In this document: positions 60,809-64,000 of the stretch, piece by piece | Layout of the letters: every line of letters begins with the position of its first letter | Position numbering within the stretch: the stretch's first letter is position 1 | NCBI GenBank assembly: GCA_965197415.1 | Contig: OZ240207.1 | Span: 620,001 to 684,000, forward strand | DNA from: DAOUJI01 sp965197415 | GTDB taxonomy: Bacteria > Chloroflexota > Dehalococcoidia > Lucifugimonadales > JAGWBF01 | DNA length: 64,000 nucleotides | Reading direction: 5' to 3' | Program-made: the position numbers and the translations under genes | The notes under the pieces: generated by a model | Databases searched by the model: none | What the model was told of the DNA's origin: nothing | What the model saw: only the letters and a program-made list of their open reading frames with translations

Positions 60809-61180
60809 TTAGTCGGGCGGGAGTCTCTCCAAATGTTCCAGGCCCCGGTCCATGACCCAGGTCCTGACCTCCCGGAGGTCGAAGGTCTCCTTAACGTCAA
60901 CGAGGGCTTTCGTGTCGTCGAAGGACTTGCAGGAGAATACGTCTATGTTTATGTACTGGCGGTTCGGGAATGTGTGGACACTGATGTGGCTCTCGGCGAT
61001 TATCACGAACCCCGTCACCCCCGAGTCCCGCGGGTCGGGCGCGTGGTACGCCAAGACCGACGGGCCGTGTATGACGTTCATTCCCAGGCTGGAGGGGTAG
61101 TCGGCAAGAAAACGCCGGACGAACTCCTCGTCCCACATCTTCGACTCGTCTCCCCCGTAGCCGTCTATGGCCAGGTGCAT
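60809..61180 (-). CDS. speD: S-adenosylmethionine decarboxylase proenzyme, class 1B
   Basis: 123 residues from the ATG at 61180, preceded by GGAG; the frame is open further upstream without support. The self-cleavage region is AESHISVHTFPNRQYINID with the conserved Ser after Glu (pyruvoyl precursor), and FSCKSFDD follows with the catalytic cysteine. It supplies decarboxylated AdoMet for spermidine synthesis. It is encoded 27 bp before speB in the same direction; speE is not in the window. Confidence 0.92.
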   Translation of the reverse strand: MHLAIDGYGGDESKMWDEEFVRRFLADYPSSLGMNVIHGPSVLAYHAPDPRDSGVTGFVIIAESHISVHTFPNRQYINIDVFSCKSFDDTKALVDVKETFDLREVRTWVMDRGLEHLERLPPD

Positions 61181-61319
61181 CTTAACTCCACGCCTGCCCC
61201 ATCCTCCTACAGCATAAGCCCCTTCCTGCCTGGGAAGGGACTGCCGCTGAAACCGCAAGTGGGGTGCACGGCGTATACTATCCTTGTAATGGTGAAAACA
61301 ACCCTTTTTAGCGGCAATG

Positions 61320-61328
61320 AGTATAGCA
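61320..61328 (-). promoter_or_regulatory. Extended -10 promoter of speD-speB
   Basis: TGCTATACT on the minus strand (61328-61320) is an extended -10 element (TGn before TATACT) without a clear -35. It lies about 140 nt before the speD start, leaving a leader of roughly 130 nt that could carry regulation. Confidence 0.5.
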
Positions 61329-61427
61329 TATCTGCCCAATACGGAATACAATAGGGGGCTGTTGGCTCGGTGAGTCCGGCCTCACCAGAGGGGCGCATCG
61401 AACGAAAAGGCAGGATGGTCGATAAAG

Positions 61428-62381
61428 ATGGCCGCAGTTATAGACGTTAAGGGCCTGACCAAATACTACGGCTCCTTCCCCGCCGTGGAGGACGTTACCT
61501 TCCAGGTGGGCAAGGGGGAGATTCTGGGCTTCCTCGGACCCAATGGCGCGGGGAAGACCACGACGATGCGCATCCTGACGGGCTTCATGCCCCCCACCAG
61601 CGGCTCCGTCGAGGTCGTGGGCTACGACGTGGTGGACAAGTCCCTGGAGGTCAGGAGGCTCATCGGATACCTGCCTGAGACGGTGCCTCTATACACCGAC
61701 ATGCCCGTATCCAGCTACCTCAACTATATGGGCACCTTGCGCGGCATGGAACCCAAACGCATCCAACGGCGCATCGACGACGTGATCGAAATTTGCCGCC
61801 TGGAAGACTATCGCAAGAGCTTGATAGGCAAGTTGTCCAAGGGGTTTCGCCAGCGGGTGGGCATAGCCCAGGCCATACTGCACGAACCCCAAGTCCTAAT
61901 CATGGATGAGCCTACCATCGGCATCGACCCCATCCAGGTCGTGGAAACCCGAAAGCTGATAAAGGACTTGGGCGAAGAGCACACTATCGTCCTAAGCTCA
62001 CACATACTTCCCGAAGTCAGCATGTTGTGCAAGAGGGTGCTTATCATCCATGAAGGGCAGATCGTGGCCGAGGACAGCCCGGTGAATCTGGCTGACCGGT
62101 TGCAGGGCGTGGAGAGGATACAGGTTGAGGTGCGCGGGCCGCAGGCCCAAATCACCGAGGCTTTCAGGAGCGTCCGGGGAGTCACCAGCGTCAATCGGGT
62201 CTCGTCCGAGGGAGACCGCCACACCTACGTCGTGGAGGCCGGCCGGGGACTGGACCTGCGCACCACCATCTCCCGGGTCGTCATAAGCAACAACTGGGGA
62301 CTATTGACGATTCAGTTGGTTGGCATGAGCCTGGAGGAGATATTCCTCAAGCTTACCACCAGCGAGGATATAGAAGAGTGA
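61428..62381 (+). CDS. Gld-type ABC transporter ATPase
   Basis: 317 residues. Walker A GPNGAGKTT (residues 36-44), the Q-loop region (YLPETVPLY), signature LSKGFRQRVG (about 136-145; LSKG instead of LSGG), Walker B VLIMDEPTIGIDP and the switch His in LSSH. C-terminal domain as in GldA/NatA-type exporters. It energises the permease encoded next and the GldG-like partner. It starts 250 bp from speD on the opposite strand. Confidence 0.9.
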   Translation: MAAVIDVKGLTKYYGSFPAVEDVTFQVGKGEILGFLGPNGAGKTTTMRILTGFMPPTSGSVEVVGYDVVDKSLEVRRLIGYLPETVPLYTDMPVSSYLNYMGTLRGMEPKRIQRRIDDVIEICRLEDYRKSLIGKLSKGFRQRVGIAQAILHEPQVLIMDEPTIGIDPIQVVETRKLIKDLGEEHTIVLSSHILPEVSMLCKRVLIIHEGQIVAEDSPVNLADRLQGVERIQVEVRGPQAQITEAFRSVRGVTSVNRVSSEGDRHTYVVEAGRGLDLRTTISRVVISNNWGLLTIQLVGMSLEEIFLKLTTSEDIEE

Positions 62382-63091
62382 GGGTAGCCGCCGCCATCGC
62401 CTGGAAGGAAATCCAGGCCTACTTTACCAGCCCCATAGGATACATCATAGCCCTGGTATATCTAGCTCTCACTGGCTTCTTCTTCGGGTTCCGGTTGGGC
62501 GACCCGTTCCCCGACGCCAGCATAGACCTATACATCATTGCCAGCGCCTGGATTCTGGTGCCTCTGGCCCCGGCCCTGACGATGGGCCTCCTGGCCGAAG
62601 AGCAGAAACTGGGGACTATCGAGCTCCTGCTTACGTCCCCGGTCAAGGACTGGGAGGTGGTGCTGGGCAAGTTCATTGCCAGCTTCACCTTCTTCCTGGT
62701 GACCCTGTCGTTGACCCTTTTCTACGTGCTGCTGCTGTACATTTACGGCAACCCGGACAGCGGTCCCATCTGGAGCTCGTACCTGGGCATCATCCTGTAC
62801 GGGGCCATGGCCCTCTCCATTGGCCTTCTGGCCTCTTCCTTCACAGCCAACCAGATAGTGGCGTTGGTGGTGGGATTCGGCATCATGCTCATACTCGCCT
62901 TGATAGACTTCGCAACAGACTTGGTGGACGGAATCGTCTCGACCATCCTGGACCAACTGAGCATAATATCCCACCTGGACGACTTCACCCGGGGAATAGT
63001 GGACACGGGACACATCGTCTACTACGTAACGGCAACGGCCGTGTTCCTCTTCCTTGCGGTGCGGTCTCTGGAAACCCGCAGGTGGAGATAG
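62378..63091 (+). CDS. Gld-type ABC transporter permease
   Basis: 237 residues from a GTG overlapping the ATPase stop (GTGA). Six hydrophobic segments are visible (for example PIGYIIALVYLALTGFFFGF; FIASFTFFLVTLSLTLFYVLLLYIYG). The conserved EEQKLGTIELLLTSPV motif contacts the ATPase in ABC-2 permeases of the GldF type. Confidence 0.88.
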   Translation: MRVAAAIAWKEIQAYFTSPIGYIIALVYLALTGFFFGFRLGDPFPDASIDLYIIASAWILVPLAPALTMGLLAEEQKLGTIELLLTSPVKDWEVVLGKFIASFTFFLVTLSLTLFYVLLLYIYGNPDSGPIWSSYLGIILYGAMALSIGLLASSFTANQIVALVVGFGIMLILALIDFATDLVDGIVSTILDQLSIISHLDDFTRGIVDTGHIVYYVTATAVFLFLAVRSLETRRWR

Positions 63092-63100
63092 ACAACCTCT

Positions 63101-64000
63101 ATGTCGGAACAACTTCCCCCAGAAGAAGAACAGCAAGAGCTGGAAGACGAACAGCTGTCGAGCACCCTGTTAGGGGGGCTTGGGGACTCGCTTCGAAGGC
63201 TCGGCCAGGGATTCGGCGGAGTCGCGTCGGTCATCGTCCTGGTAGGAGTCGTGGCCCTGGTCCTGGGGATGGTCATATTCGCCTTCTTCGAGGACCTGAA
63301 GCTCTACAGCTATATCGTTATGGGAGTCGGCGGACTCCTGCTGTTGTTCTCTCTGATCATTTCCTTCCCGACAGTCAGTGAGGCGGTCACCGGCAGACGC
63401 GGACGCTACACCACCAACACTACCTTGATGATTGCCGCGTTCATTGGAATTGCGGCGGTGGGCAATTTCCTGGCCATCGAGATTACAGCCAGGATGGACG
63501 TCACAGCGACCAAGCAATTCGACCTGGCCCCCCGCACGAGGTCCCTCTTAGGCGACCTGCAAGGGGACGTGTACGCCAGAGCCTTCTTCCCTGAAAGCAA
63601 CATACAACCTAACCCTAACCTGGATGCGTTCAGAGGTCAGATGGACGATATCCTTAGGGAATTCAGCAAGCGCTCAGGCAAGTTCGATTACGAATTCATC
63701 GACCCTGTCATCGAGCCGGGCATAGCCACCGAATACGGCGTCACCAGAGCCCCGACCATAGTGTTCGAGGCGGAGGACTCCGGCCAGCGCCACCAAGTCC
63801 CGTTAAGCACCACGTGGGAAACCTTCCTGGTGAGAGGCCTGGCGCCCATAGAGCAAAGTCTTGTCACCGGACTGTTGATAGTGACGGGGCAGGAGCGGAA
63901 GCAGGTCTACTTCTTGACGGGACATGGTGAACGGGAACTGACGGCTCTGGCAGATAACCCCGAGGGCTACAGCGTCGCAGCCTCGGAAATCCTGGCGGAG
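63101..64000 (+). CDS. GldG-like ABC-associated membrane protein (partial, runs off window)
   Basis: The ATG at 63101 opens a frame that continues through the last base of the window, 300 codons so far. After an acidic N-terminus two or three membrane segments follow (VASVIVLVGVVALVLGMVIF; YSYIVMGVGGLLLLFSLII; TTLMIAAFIGIAAVGNFLAI), then an extracytoplasmic domain (DLAPRTRSLLGDL, DAFRGQMDDILREFSK, FLTGHGERELTALADN). This is the GldG/DUF4350-like architecture that pairs with GldA/F-type ABC genes, as seen here 10 bp upstream. Confidence 0.8.
   Translation, partial: MSEQLPPEEEQQELEDEQLSSTLLGGLGDSLRRLGQGFGGVASVIVLVGVVALVLGMVIFAFFEDLKLYSYIVMGVGGLLLLFSLIISFPTVSEAVTGRRGRYTTNTTLMIAAFIGIAAVGNFLAIEITARMDVTATKQFDLAPRTRSLLGDLQGDVYARAFFPESNIQPNPNLDAFRGQMDDILREFSKRSGKFDYEFIDPVIEPGIATEYGVTRAPTIVFEAEDSGQRHQVPLSTTWETFLVRGLAPIEQSLVTGLLIVTGQERKQVYFLTGHGERELTALADNPEGYSVAASEILAE

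Overview
The window (about 58% G+C by eye) looks like a chromosome segment of an environmental Chloroflexota bacterium, probably Dehalococcoidia/SAR202-like. This is inferred from family content (AtuA/DUF1446 with DUF4387, DUF2851, LutABC, tandem M20 amidohydrolases, GldA/F/G-like ABC genes, class 1B SpeD with agmatinase) and from GC-rich dispersed hairpins between genes. No rRNA or marker protein is present, so the taxonomy is tentative.

Bases 1-25.5 kb form a dense defence island, nearly all genes in short overlapping operons. From left to right: a partial unknown gene; an XRE repressor and ImmA protease pair facing an operon of a ubiquitin-like protein, an E1-like enzyme and a DUF6527 protein, followed by a nuclease-like gene and a membrane gene; an AbiEi/AbiEii-like toxin-antitoxin pair; a three-gene operon ending in a single protein that joins an ImmA-type metalloprotease, a UvrD helicase and a PD-(D/E)XK-like domain; a Bil-like operon in the order double Ubl, E2, JAMM protease, E1; a membrane HExxH protein; a truncated restriction-modification gene; a frameshifted thyX; a lone cytosine-5 methyltransferase; and a triad of HD protein, ORC/CDC6-like ATPase and an unrecognised protein. 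Three vestigial 3' ends of large serine recombinase genes lie between these blocks (842-895, 17105-17158, 17208-17261). Two of them share an exact 29-bp direct repeat that brackets a 16-kb cargo. They resemble the end of the intact recombinase at 25.5-27.2 kb, so the island may have grown by successive insertions at recombinase 3' ends.

Bases 24.4-33 kb are mobile-element territory: remnants of a tyrosine integrase, a collagen-like lipoprotein and a response-regulator DNA-binding domain; then the intact serine recombinase, a HigBA-like toxin-antitoxin pair, about 2 kb of repeat-rich non-coding DNA, an HTH/coiled-coil/membrane protein with palindromic operators, a replication-relaxation-like protein and a small HTH protein.

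Bases 33-39 kb encode three exported proteins (fibronectin III, double-Cache-like lipoprotein, Ig-like). The first and third have homologous 5' regions, each with a 13-14 nt poly(C) run (coding strand) about 316 nt upstream of the start codon, which suggests phase-variable expression. A sensor kinase fused to a receiver and an OmpR-type DNA-binding domain follows.

From 41.6 kb onward the content is ordinary chromosome: tRNA-Gln and tRNA-Glu, DUF2851, a DUF4349/PKD lipoprotein, AtuA-like/DUF4387/SDR, LutABC, an MNT-HEPN pair, glycerate kinase, two M20 amidohydrolases, a polyprenol-kinase-like protein, a lipoprotein, cysteine desulfurase, a site-2 protease, SpeB and SpeD, and a Gld-type ABC export operon running off the right edge.
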